Positions 16,596 to 24,245 of a stretch of DNA of 64,000 nucleotides are shown here, piece by piece. The position numbers and the translations under genes were made by a program. The notes beneath the pieces are model-generated. The model was not told where the DNA came from, did no database searches, and saw nothing but the letters and a program-made list of their open reading frames with translations. Location of the stretch: NCBI GenBank assembly GCA_944393695.1, contig CALYAY010000006.1:31839-95838 (forward strand), in the 5' to 3' direction. Position 1 is the first letter of the stretch. Every line of letters starts with the position of its first letter. This DNA comes from an uncultured Alphaproteobacteria bacterium. GTDB taxonomy: Bacteria; Pseudomonadota; Alphaproteobacteria; RF32; CAG-239.

Positions 16596-17171
16596 TTATT
16601 TTCCGCCGGCGGTTTTGACCAAGGCCGAAGCAATTTCATCGGAAAGACGCGACAGCAGGCGGCTTTGGGCCGCGGCCAGTTCCGCATAGCCGCCGTCTAT
16701 CGGTTCATGCAGGACCGTACGGCGGGAAACAGACACTTTTTTTCCGGCCTCGGACAGCGTCCACCAGACATCCAAAACCGCCACTTTGTCCCAGGATGCA
16801 TCCAGACGATTAACCGACAACTGAAGTCTGAAAGTTGATTTTTCGCCGTTATCGGTATCAGCTTTAACCTGAGAGAGAGGAAATGTGGAAGCAAGATTAT
16901 CAGCCATTATACGCTGAATCATTCCGGAAAGCGGAGCACTCCAGCGGTTAAACTCAGAGATTTCAATTTCCACAGGATTATCGCCGACGGTTACAATCTG
17001 GGGCCGGGTCAGGTATTCGGGAATATTTACCTCATTAACCTGCAGCGAAGTTTTGAGTTTATAGCTTTTTGCCGGAGGTTCGCTTATCAGGGTATAAAAA
17101 GAAGAATCCGGACTGCGTCCCAAGCAGGAAGCCAGTAATAATACCGAAGCCAGTACAAAAGTTTTTTTCAT
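16596..17171 (-). CDS. ABC-type transport auxiliary lipoprotein (PqiC-like)
   Basis: A 191-residue lipoprotein with the lipobox LASC near Cys16, followed by a PqiC/DUF330-like fold (SFYTLISEP, then a beta-rich body, RLQLSVNRLDAS, and a helical C terminus RLLSRLSDEIASALV). It is the last gene of the mla-type operon and starts on the base where the MCE gene stops. PqiC-type lipoproteins sit in the outer membrane and partner the MCE tunnel in lipid transport. There is no MlaA or MlaC gene here, so the lipoprotein may be the outer-membrane acceptor of this system. Confidence 0.85.
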   Translation of the reverse strand: MKKTFVLASVLLLASCLGRSPDSSFYTLISEPPAKSYKLKTSLQVNEVNIPEYLTRPQIVTVGDNPVEIEISEFNRWSAPLSGMIQRIMADNLASTFPLSQVKADTDNGEKSTFRLQLSVNRLDASWDKVAVLDVWWTLSEAGKKVSVSRRTVLHEPIDGGYAELAAAQSRLLSRLSDEIASALVKTAGGK

Positions 17172-17956
17172 TATTTTTTCTCCTTTCCCCGCAGCAGTGA
17201 TTCCGGATGACGTTCCAAATAATCGGTCAAATCACGGAAAGAATCAGCTGCCTTATCTATGCTGAGAGCCGCTTTGTTGACATTGTTCATCATTTGCAGC
17301 GAAACTCCCGAATTTTCATCAATAAGATTATTGATGCCGCCGGCGGCCTGGTTCAGACTGTCCAGAAGAGGCGGCAATTCATGATGCAACTCTTTGAAAA
17401 TTCCCAAAAGGTCGGCCACACCTTCTTTAATCGGCAATTGCGAAAAATCCTGAGAGATTTTGCTGATGGAAGATAAAACGGTGGGAATCTCCAAAATATC
17501 GCCGTTATCTTTGATGTTGCGCAGGTTAACGGGAGATTCCGGCTGCATCACTAACTCAATTATCAACTGCCCGGTCAGATAGTTCTGCGTTCCCAGGCGT
17601 GCCCGCAGACCTTTATCTATCAACTCGTTCAGCAAATCCTTGCGGCTGTGAAAACTTTTGTCGGACAAAGAACTACGGTATTCGGTCAGCTGAACATAAA
17701 CCGGCACCCGGAAACTCAGATCGGAAACATTGGTTACCAGCTGGATTTTTGAAACGCGGCCGATTTCAACCCCGTTGAACAAAACCGACGAACCGACGCT
17801 TAATCCCCGGATGGATTCATCAAAATACATAACCAGCGTGTTGTTGCTGTCTGTAAAAAAGCGATTTTTCAAAAACAGGCCCACAATTCCCAGAAAAAGA
17901 ACCATTCCGCTAATCATGAACAAACCTATCATTTTGGTATTGGGTTGTTTTGCCAT
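17171..17956 (-). CDS. mlaD: MCE-domain lipid transport protein (MlaD-like)
   Basis: A 261-residue inner-membrane-anchored periplasmic protein. A hydrophobic anchor lies at about 11-30 (IGLFMISGMVLFLGIVGLFL). The MCE domain follows at ~40-120 with YFDESIRGLSVGSSVLFNGVEIG, then a helical region rich in Leu and Asn that would form the hexameric tunnel. One MCE domain only, as in MlaD (PqiB has three). It overlaps the ATPase gene by 1 bp, indicating translational coupling. It is the substrate-binding part of a phospholipid ABC transporter. Confidence 0.92.
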   Translation of the reverse strand: MAKQPNTKMIGLFMISGMVLFLGIVGLFLKNRFFTDSNNTLVMYFDESIRGLSVGSSVLFNGVEIGRVSKIQLVTNVSDLSFRVPVYVQLTEYRSSLSDKSFHSRKDLLNELIDKGLRARLGTQNYLTGQLIIELVMQPESPVNLRNIKDNGDILEIPTVLSSISKISQDFSQLPIKEGVADLLGIFKELHHELPPLLDSLNQAAGGINNLIDENSGVSLQMMNNVNKAALSIDKAADSFRDLTDYLERHPESLLRGKEKK

Positions 17957-18714
17957 TATTTTTTTGCTCCTCTTGTCAAAAAGCGGCGAACCACGTCATT
18001 GGGCGGATTGCGCAGCAAATCTCCGGGTTTTCCCCGCCCCATAATGCTTTTGGTATCACCATCAAGAAAAATAGAATCGGTTCCGATATTAAAAATAGAT
18101 GCCAGTTCATGGCTGACAATGACAAAAGTCGTCCCCAGACTATGATTCAAATCAAGAATCAGGTCATCAAGCAGGCGGGAACTGACCGGGTCAAGTCCGG
18201 CAGAAGGTTCGTCGCAATACAGAATTTCGGGATCAAGTGCCAAAGCCCGGGCCAGGCCGGCGCGTTTGCACATGCCGCCGCTGATTTCGGAGGGATAAAA
18301 ATCTTCAAAACCGGCCAGTCCGACCAAAGCCAGCTTAAGCGATGTCAGTTCTTTTATCAAGCCGGGAGAATAATCCGTGTATTGCTGCAAAGGCAGGGCA
18401 ACATTTTCGCTCAGAGTCATGGAACTGAATAAGGCGCCGCTTTGATATAAAATGCCGCAATTTTGCATGATTTTGTGACGCATTTTTTCGCCGGCTTTCG
18501 AAAAATTGGCGCCGTCAATTGAAATTTTTCCGGAAAGCGGCGGAATCAGCCCGGTCAAGACATGAAGCAAAGTGCTTTTGCCGCAACCGGAGCCGCCCAT
18601 AATGAAAAAAATCTCACCGCGGCTGACCGAAAAAGAAATATCTTTCATCAGGACATAATCGCCATAGCCGATGCTTAAATTACTGACGCTGATTAAAGGG
18701 GCTTCTTTGCTCAC
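17956..18714 (-). CDS. mlaF: Phospholipid ABC transporter ATPase (MlaF-like)
   Basis: A 252-residue ABC ATPase. Walker A is GGSGCGKST near residue 37, the signature is EISGGMCKRAGLARAL, Walker B is ILYCDEPSAGLDP, and the switch His is in VIVSHE. The signature SGGMxKRxxLARAL is characteristic of the MlaF/Mkl branch. It overlaps mlaE by 4 bp (ATGA) and mlaD by 1 bp, so the three are coupled. It powers lipid movement between inner and outer membranes. Confidence 0.95.
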   Translation of the reverse strand: MSKEAPLISVSNLSIGYGDYVLMKDISFSVSRGEIFFIMGGSGCGKSTLLHVLTGLIPPLSGKISIDGANFSKAGEKMRHKIMQNCGILYQSGALFSSMTLSENVALPLQQYTDYSPGLIKELTSLKLALVGLAGFEDFYPSEISGGMCKRAGLARALALDPEILYCDEPSAGLDPVSSRLLDDLILDLNHSLGTTFVIVSHELASIFNIGTDSIFLDGDTKSIMGRGKPGDLLRNPPNDVVRRFLTRGAKK

Positions 18715-19823
18715 AGTTCCATCCCCTCAAAAATTATGGTCAGAAAACCGGTGACGACAATCATCCAGACAATGGATGAGACAACGGCTTTGGTTGTGGC
18801 CACACCGACGCTGTCGGCATCACGCCCGCAATATACACCGTAATAACAACCGCAGACCGAAATGACAAAGCCATAAATGAAACCATGGAAAATACCGATT
18901 AGGAAGTTGCCCAGGTGAAAAGAATTGAGCGAATACTGCATATATTCGGACAAGGGAATGCCAAGCATGACCACCCCGACCAAACTGCCGCCGAGCATGC
19001 CCATAAAATCAGACAGCATAGTCAGCAGCGGCATGGTGATAATCAGGCTGCCGATGCGGGGCAGAACCAGAAAATCACCAACGGGAATACCCATGGTTTT
19101 AAGAGCGTCGATTTCTTCATTAACCTGCATGGAACCGATGGTGGCGGCATAAGAGGCTCCGGTGCGTCCGGCCATGATGATGCCGGCCATGATGGCGCCC
19201 ATAATGCGGGTCATGGCTATGGTGACAAGGCTGGAAACATAAATTTCGACACCAAAAATACGGAGCTGAATGGCGCCGACAAAAGCCAAAATCAGTCCGA
19301 CCATAAAGCTTACCAGAGAAACGATGCCGACGGCCTTGTAACTGCAATCTTCCAAAGCAAACAAAAAATCAACCCCGCGCATTACCGCCCGGCCGGCAAA
19401 CAAACGGAACAGAGATTTTAAGGACAGGCCGATAAAATGCAAACCACGGGTAATACCCTGCCAAGAAACACAGCCCCATTCGCCCAGGCGTTCAACCGGC
19501 GGCAGTTTTTCTTTCCGGGAGGTTACGGGATTGCGGCGGACACTGAAAGACAAATCAAGCAAACTGCGCAGATTTTCGGGCAGGGATGCCTTATCCACGG
19601 GAATATTCCGGGTCCGGGCCGAATTTATAAGGGAAAACAAAACAACAACCAGGGTTGAATCCCAGCGCCCCAATCCGCCCGAATCGAATTTCAGGCGTTT
19701 GGGCGAATTTTCTTCCAGCGCCGCCAACATTTTTTCCTGTACGGTATCCGAGTCATAGCGGATAAAATTTCCGGACAGGCTGACGGTCATTACGGAATCA
19801 GTTATTTTATATCCAAGCTGCAT
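18711..19823 (-). CDS. mlaE: MlaE-type permease with N-terminal STAS domain
   Basis: A 370-residue permease. Residues 1 to ~95 form a STAS-like domain (the part normally supplied by separate MlaB), including the region LKFDSGGLGRWDSTL. The MlaE permease domain follows with ~5 hydrophobic helices and the family signature GRTGASYAATIGSMQVNEEIDAL. The ATG at 19823 is preferred over a TTG at 19853 because an AAGG ribosome site precedes it. It is the first gene of the operon mlaE-mlaF-mlaD-lipoprotein. A STAS-MlaE fusion is known in alphaproteobacteria and plants, so the complex would need no MlaB. Confidence 0.92.
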   Translation of the reverse strand: MQLGYKITDSVMTVSLSGNFIRYDSDTVQEKMLAALEENSPKRLKFDSGGLGRWDSTLVVVLFSLINSARTRNIPVDKASLPENLRSLLDLSFSVRRNPVTSRKEKLPPVERLGEWGCVSWQGITRGLHFIGLSLKSLFRLFAGRAVMRGVDFLFALEDCSYKAVGIVSLVSFMVGLILAFVGAIQLRIFGVEIYVSSLVTIAMTRIMGAIMAGIIMAGRTGASYAATIGSMQVNEEIDALKTMGIPVGDFLVLPRIGSLIITMPLLTMLSDFMGMLGGSLVGVVMLGIPLSEYMQYSLNSFHLGNFLIGIFHGFIYGFVISVCGCYYGVYCGRDADSVGVATTKAVVSSIVWMIVVTGFLTIIFEGMEL

Positions 19824-19928
19824 GACTGCCTTGCTGATAAATTGTATTTTCAACTAATATAGCCAGCCTGCGGGATAATTCAATAATCCCCAAAAAATTC
19901 AGTGGATAGTTTATATTGTATTTTGCGC

Positions 19929-19957
19929 TTGTTTTTAGACAAAAAATATTTTATAAT
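19929..19957 (+). promoter_or_regulatory. Sigma-70-type promoter of the zincin/LPD7-like gene
   Basis: -35 TTGTTT at 19929-19934, a 17-bp spacer, and a perfect -10 TATAAT at 19952-19957. The -10 overlaps the first possible TTG start (19957), so translation must begin at ATG 19978, behind GAGGAAGG. Confidence 0.6.
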
Positions 19958-19977
19958 TGTCGCTGAGGAAGGTTGCC

Positions 19978-22026
19978 ATGAAACTGATAAAAATCGAAGA
20001 CGAATATTTTGTTTTGAAAGACAGCGCCGCGCTTACGGATGAAGAGATAAAAAAGCTGCAGTCGCTCAGAAAACCCGATGTCAGAACTTTGATGGGGCGG
20101 GAATATGACGCTATTGATGCAGCGGCCAGCCGGGAACTGAGAAAAGAACTGAAAAACAAGGAACCTAAGGAACCTTCGACGCAGCCCTATAAAAACGAAG
20201 CCGCCGATAATAAAGCTTATCTTCTTGAGTTAAAAAAGCTTGCGCAAAAACTGGGGGTGCAGTTTGTTTTTGCCGATTATAAAATAAGTGACAATGAAAT
20301 TCCGGCCGATTTGCGGAAAAGCGGCGTGCAGATTAAAAAAGTGAGCGAAATTTATCTGGTTAAATATGACGATGAAGCGAAAGAATGTTATTTTACCGAT
20401 GAAAAAGGCAACCGGACGAAGCATGACAATACCCGGGCAACCAGAGATTCATCCGGCGTGACGCTGGTGGACAAAGCTTACGGCTTTGATAAAGAATCCA
20501 TGGATATTATCCGCAATGTTTATAACCGGCTCAAGTCTATAAAAAATAAGGACAAACTGAATGAAGCCATTAATAAACTTCCGCCCAAAGAGTTTGCACT
20601 ATTCGGAACATACAGCCGTTATAAGCAGGATTATGCCGGCGCCAAGCAAAAACATTATTCGCTGGCGCATGAACTGCAGCATGAGAAATATGTCAGAAAG
20701 AAGGCGGCGGCCGGACAAGCCCCGCTGTCAATGGAAGAACGCTATCTGCTGCTGGAACATGACGAAAAAGCGGCTCATCTGGCCGAAGCCATGTTGGCAA
20801 TCAAGCTTTATCTGAAAGGGAAAATCGGCCTCAACGATTTTCCGGAAAAATGCAGGTGGCTGATTAGAGATATAAAAAAACTTTCGCCCAATGAGCAGAA
20901 AATAAAGTTGCGGGATATGGATTATATTGTCAACGGCGTTCTCAAAAACTGGGACAGGTCTACGGCTTCGGCCTACCGGGGTAAGGATAAACAAAATGAT
21001 GTCCGCCTGATTAACGAGGCCTGGGATACCGGTGTCCTGCAGGTAAAGGACAATCCCGAGGAATATAAAAGACAGCGCAGCCTGATGTACAGCATGGCGG
21101 TGTATAATCCGGTGAGCGGCAAAGACGAGATTGTCGATTTGTCACAATTTATCAATCCCGATGCTTATATTCGCGATAAACAAAAAAAGGGATGCATTGC
21201 CCAGGCAAATCAAATTATTGCCAAAAGAAAGGGAAGACTTAAAGGGCTCACGCCGGAACTTATAGAGCGAATCGAAAAAGGTACTTTGCCGGCTTTTTAT
21301 GACGCCCGACCTGCTTCGCAGGCAAAGGAAAAAAATGCCCCCTCCCCTCAAAAAAGAATAATTATGGAGCAGGAAATAGAATCTGCGCCCGAAAACGGCG
21401 ACACTTCCGCCCCTGCTGCCGGACAGGATTTTAAGGAAGTTTATCGCAAATTTTATAAAAAGCAGGCGGCAAAAGAAAAATCCCGTTATGAAGAAAACGA
21501 ACAAAGCCGTAATTATGAAGGAAAACTGATACGGAAATCAGGAGAAGAACTGAGCATTACCGCAACTCCGGACAGCCATGTGTCTCTGGCAGCAAAAGAC
21601 AAAAACAACAAAGCCAAAATCCCCGATTATGAGGATTTTAACGACCTGGTGCGGCTGGCCGCGCAAGAAGGCAAGAAAATCAGCTTCGGCAATATCAAAA
21701 CACCGGAATACAAAGCCAGACTGCTGCTTGCCTGTCTGGAAAATAACGTCGAAATCAAAAAGCTTCCGGATTTTGACGAGTTACAGGGCCTTGAAGAAGA
21801 GACCCGCAAACGTCTTTCGGCACAAAAAGTGAAGCTGCTGCGCCGGACGATTGCCGAAAAAGAAAAAACCGGCATTTACGGAGGGCTGAACGATAGGCAA
21901 AAAAACGAGCATGAGCGAGCCGAGCAAGCACGCGAAATTATCCGCAAGGCCCGCAAAGAGAATAAAATCCTTAATAATCCGCAATATGAAGCCGCCCGCC
22001 AGATTATAAAAAACCGGCAACGTTAA
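19978..22026 (+). CDS. Accessory protein with a zinc-peptidase motif and an LPD7-like domain
   Basis: A 682-residue soluble, Lys/Glu-rich protein. A HExxH zincin signature (HELQHEKY) lies at 231-235, followed about 25-30 residues later by LLEHDEKAAHLAEAM, which could give the third zinc ligand; this recalls ImmA/M78-like or toxin-type zincins. The C-terminal part (about 550-615) contains a module with SFGNIKTPEYKARLLLAC then NVEIKKL. The same module occurs twice more in the protein at 26816-28252. It resembles the LPD7 domain of polyvalent proteins of conjugative elements (my recognition, unconfirmed). ATG 19978 is set by the promoter and the strong Shine-Dalgarno. No signal peptide. The biological role is unknown. 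Confidence 0.6.
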   Translation: MKLIKIEDEYFVLKDSAALTDEEIKKLQSLRKPDVRTLMGREYDAIDAAASRELRKELKNKEPKEPSTQPYKNEAADNKAYLLELKKLAQKLGVQFVFADYKISDNEIPADLRKSGVQIKKVSEIYLVKYDDEAKECYFTDEKGNRTKHDNTRATRDSSGVTLVDKAYGFDKESMDIIRNVYNRLKSIKNKDKLNEAINKLPPKEFALFGTYSRYKQDYAGAKQKHYSLAHELQHEKYVRKKAAAGQAPLSMEERYLLLEHDEKAAHLAEAMLAIKLYLKGKIGLNDFPEKCRWLIRDIKKLSPNEQKIKLRDMDYIVNGVLKNWDRSTASAYRGKDKQNDVRLINEAWDTGVLQVKDNPEEYKRQRSLMYSMAVYNPVSGKDEIVDLSQFINPDAYIRDKQKKGCIAQANQIIAKRKGRLKGLTPELIERIEKGTLPAFYDARPASQAKEKNAPSPQKRIIMEQEIESAPENGDTSAPAAGQDFKEVYRKFYKKQAAKEKSRYEENEQSRNYEGKLIRKSGEELSITATPDSHVSLAAKDKNNKAKIPDYEDFNDLVRLAAQEGKKISFGNIKTPEYKARLLLACLENNVEIKKLPDFDELQGLEEETRKRLSAQKVKLLRRTIAEKEKTGIYGGLNDRQKNEHERAEQAREIIRKARKENKILNNPQYEAARQIIKNRQR

Positions 22027-22081
22027 AAAGTTTTATTGCCTTCTCCGTCAGAATGGTTATTATGCCGGAAGGAGAAATTGC

Positions 22082-22756
22082 ATGACACAACTGGATATTT
22101 CAAAACTCAGGGCTGTTTTGTTTGACTGGGACAATACTTTGGCGGAAAGCCGCAGCTCTTTGGTGATTGCCGTTAACCGGGTCTTAAAAGAATATCATCT
22201 GCCGGAATGGGAGATTTCCAAACAAAAAAGAGATACGAATCTGTCTTTTAAAGACAACTTTCCGCGGATTTTCGGGGATAAAGCATATGAAGCTTATGAA
22301 AGATACCGGGAAATTTATAAAAGTATCGCGGCCTCCCGCATTACCGCTTTTCCCTCAGCCAAGGAAGTTATTGAGTTTTTCAAAAGTCGCGGCATCATTT
22401 TAATGATTGTCACCAACAAAGAGCGCTGCCTGTTGGAATATGAGCTGCCGCTGTTGTATAAAAAGGAAGATTTTGCCAAGATTGTCTGTGGGCATGAGGC
22501 ACCGAGGGATAAGCCTCACGGCGACCAGGCACTGTTTGCCCTGAAGGGCTTTATCAACCGGGAAGAAATTTCTCCGGAAACTGTCTGGATTGTCGGAGAC
22601 AGTCCGCAAGACAGTAATTCCGCTTTGGAAATAAACGCTTTGCCGATACGAATTAACCGGTCTATCTGGGGAGACGAAGGGCAGAGGGAGGATAAAATTG
22701 TTTATTTTTCAGGGTTTCCCGAGTTTTTAAGTGCTTTGAAATTAGCGAAAAATTAA
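22082..22756 (+). CDS. HAD-superfamily phosphatase (subfamily IA)
   Basis: A 224-residue HAD hydrolase: motif I DWDNTLAE with nucleophile Asp near residue 17, motif II MIVTNKE, a Lys in the KPHGDQ region, and motif IV GDSPQDSNSAL. A helical cap (residues ~25-90) follows motif I, as in phosphoglycolate phosphatase-like enzymes. In Gph-type enzymes DxDGT is usual; here it is DWDNT. The substrate is unknown. It begins 55 bp after the zincin gene and is followed 55 bp later by the MEMO-AMMECR1 gene, so it may belong to the same transcript. Confidence 0.85.
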   Translation: MTQLDISKLRAVLFDWDNTLAESRSSLVIAVNRVLKEYHLPEWEISKQKRDTNLSFKDNFPRIFGDKAYEAYERYREIYKSIAASRITAFPSAKEVIEFFKSRGIILMIVTNKERCLLEYELPLLYKKEDFAKIVCGHEAPRDKPHGDQALFALKGFINREEISPETVWIVGDSPQDSNSALEINALPIRINRSIWGDEGQREDKIVYFSGFPEFLSALKLAKN

Positions 22757-22811
22757 GCAGTACCCGGTATTATGACGACAGTTTGGAATTTAAGTAAAGA
22801 TACAACGGGGC

Positions 22812-24245
22812 ATGAGCATTAAGCAATATATCGATTTTTCGCGTTTATTCCGATATTTTATTATCGGAGGGGTGATTATTGCCCTGCTGATTATCAATTA
22901 TCGCAGTCTGAGCCGGCATATGGACTCAAACAGTCGTTTTCTGACTGCTTATACCATTCCCGATGATTTTATCGAACGCACCCGACCCAAAGTGACGGCG
23001 GCCCGTTTTTATAACGACCGGCCGGACCGTCTCCGCCGGCAGGCATTGCCGCGTCCGGATATTTTCGTCATTCCGCCGTCGGGAGAATATACGCCGGTGG
23101 TGACGCTTAAGGCTTTGCAAATGCTGAAAGCTTATGTTCCGGAAATAAAAAAAATCATCTGGGTCGATTTTTTGCCGGAAGGACTTTTTGACGGGGCCAT
23201 GGTTGCACAAGGGCAGCGCTTCGGCGGAATAAAGATTGCCGATGAAGCGGCCCGCGGATGGAACGGGTTGCCGCCGGCGCCAAAGCATCTGACGGCAAAA
23301 GCACAAAAAAACGTGAATCTGGAGGTTTTTAAGAAAGAACTTCCCGATGCCGGGATTATTCCGATTTTGTACGGCAACATCAGCGGGGAAAAGCTTGCCC
23401 GAAAGCTGGCGCCTTATGTTGAGAAACAGGATAATATCATCGTGTTTTCGGCAGATCTGGCGGCATACCGGAATGCGGAAAAAAGTGATGTTTCCGTTTA
23501 CGGCCTGAGCGGTTTGGATGCCGCGCTTATTCTGGCCCGGCAATATAATCTTACGCCGGATGTGACGGATTTGGTCAAAGCCGGCAGTCTTAACGACAAT
23601 CTGGATTATGAAATTCTGACTTCCGAAAATGCCGGAGAGACGGAAAAAACTCCGGTTTTGGAACAACAACGCAAGGCGCTGGAAGATGTGCGCAAGGTTT
23701 ACGGACAGGAGCTTATCCGGGCGGCGGAAAATGCCCTGGCCCGAGCCATTGAGAAAAAAAAGCGCTATACTCCCTCCCGGCAGGAATATTCCGACACGTT
23801 GTTTGACCGGGGAGCCGTTTTTGTTAACATCAGCCGGGAGGGCGGCCCCGGGATATTGAAAGGCTCGCTGAACCGCCAGCGGGGCACGGTTTTTAATCTG
23901 GCGGACAGTGTTTTTGCGGCAACCGCGGAAAACAAAGATTTTGCAGATATAACTACGGATGATTTACCTGATTTCGAGATAAAAATCGAGCTTCTGACCG
24001 GCTTTATGCCCGTTTCTTATGAAAACGAGGCCGATTTGCTTGACAAGCTGCAGCCGGGCATTGACGGCATTATTATCCGCTCCGGCGACAGGCAGGCGCT
24101 GCTGCTGCCTTCGGAATGGAAGGATTATGAGGACAAACAGGCTTTTCTTAACAGTCTGAAACTGAAAGCCGGGCTTAATCCGGGATATTGGTCAAACAAA
24201 ATAAAAGTGTATCGTTTTTATACAGTGGAGATAGAAAAGAAATGA
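22812..24245 (+). CDS. Membrane-anchored MEMO1-AMMECR1 fusion (AmmeMemoRadiSam A/B-like)
   Basis: A 477-residue protein with an N-terminal transmembrane anchor at about 12-30. Residues ~80-260 are a divergent MEMO1-like domain (AmmeMemoRadiSam protein B type). Residues ~295-470 are a recognisable AMMECR1 domain: LFDRGAVFVNISREGG, DFADIT, IKIELLTGFMPV, GIDGIIIRSGDRQALLLPSEW, then LKLKAGLNPGYW. The almost invariant LRGCIG of AMMECR1 is replaced by LKGSLN, so the conserved Cys is missing. The family role in bacteria is unknown; a radical-SAM partner usually goes with it, but none is seen here. It overlaps the next gene by 4 bp (ATGA), so the metallopeptidase is coupled to it. Confidence 0.75.
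   Translation: MSIKQYIDFSRLFRYFIIGGVIIALLIINYRSLSRHMDSNSRFLTAYTIPDDFIERTRPKVTAARFYNDRPDRLRRQALPRPDIFVIPPSGEYTPVVTLKALQMLKAYVPEIKKIIWVDFLPEGLFDGAMVAQGQRFGGIKIADEAARGWNGLPPAPKHLTAKAQKNVNLEVFKKELPDAGIIPILYGNISGEKLARKLAPYVEKQDNIIVFSADLAAYRNAEKSDVSVYGLSGLDAALILARQYNLTPDVTDLVKAGSLNDNLDYEILTSENAGETEKTPVLEQQRKALEDVRKVYGQELIRAAENALARAIEKKKRYTPSRQEYSDTLFDRGAVFVNISREGGPGILKGSLNRQRGTVFNLADSVFAATAENKDFADITTDDLPDFEIKIELLTGFMPVSYENEADLLDKLQPGIDGIIIRSGDRQALLLPSEWKDYEDKQAFLNSLKLKAGLNPGYWSNKIKVYRFYTVEIEKK

Noticed and set aside
19957..19977. TTG start adding seven residues to the zincin gene
   Set aside because: It lies inside the -10 box, and ATG 19978 has a strong ribosome site.
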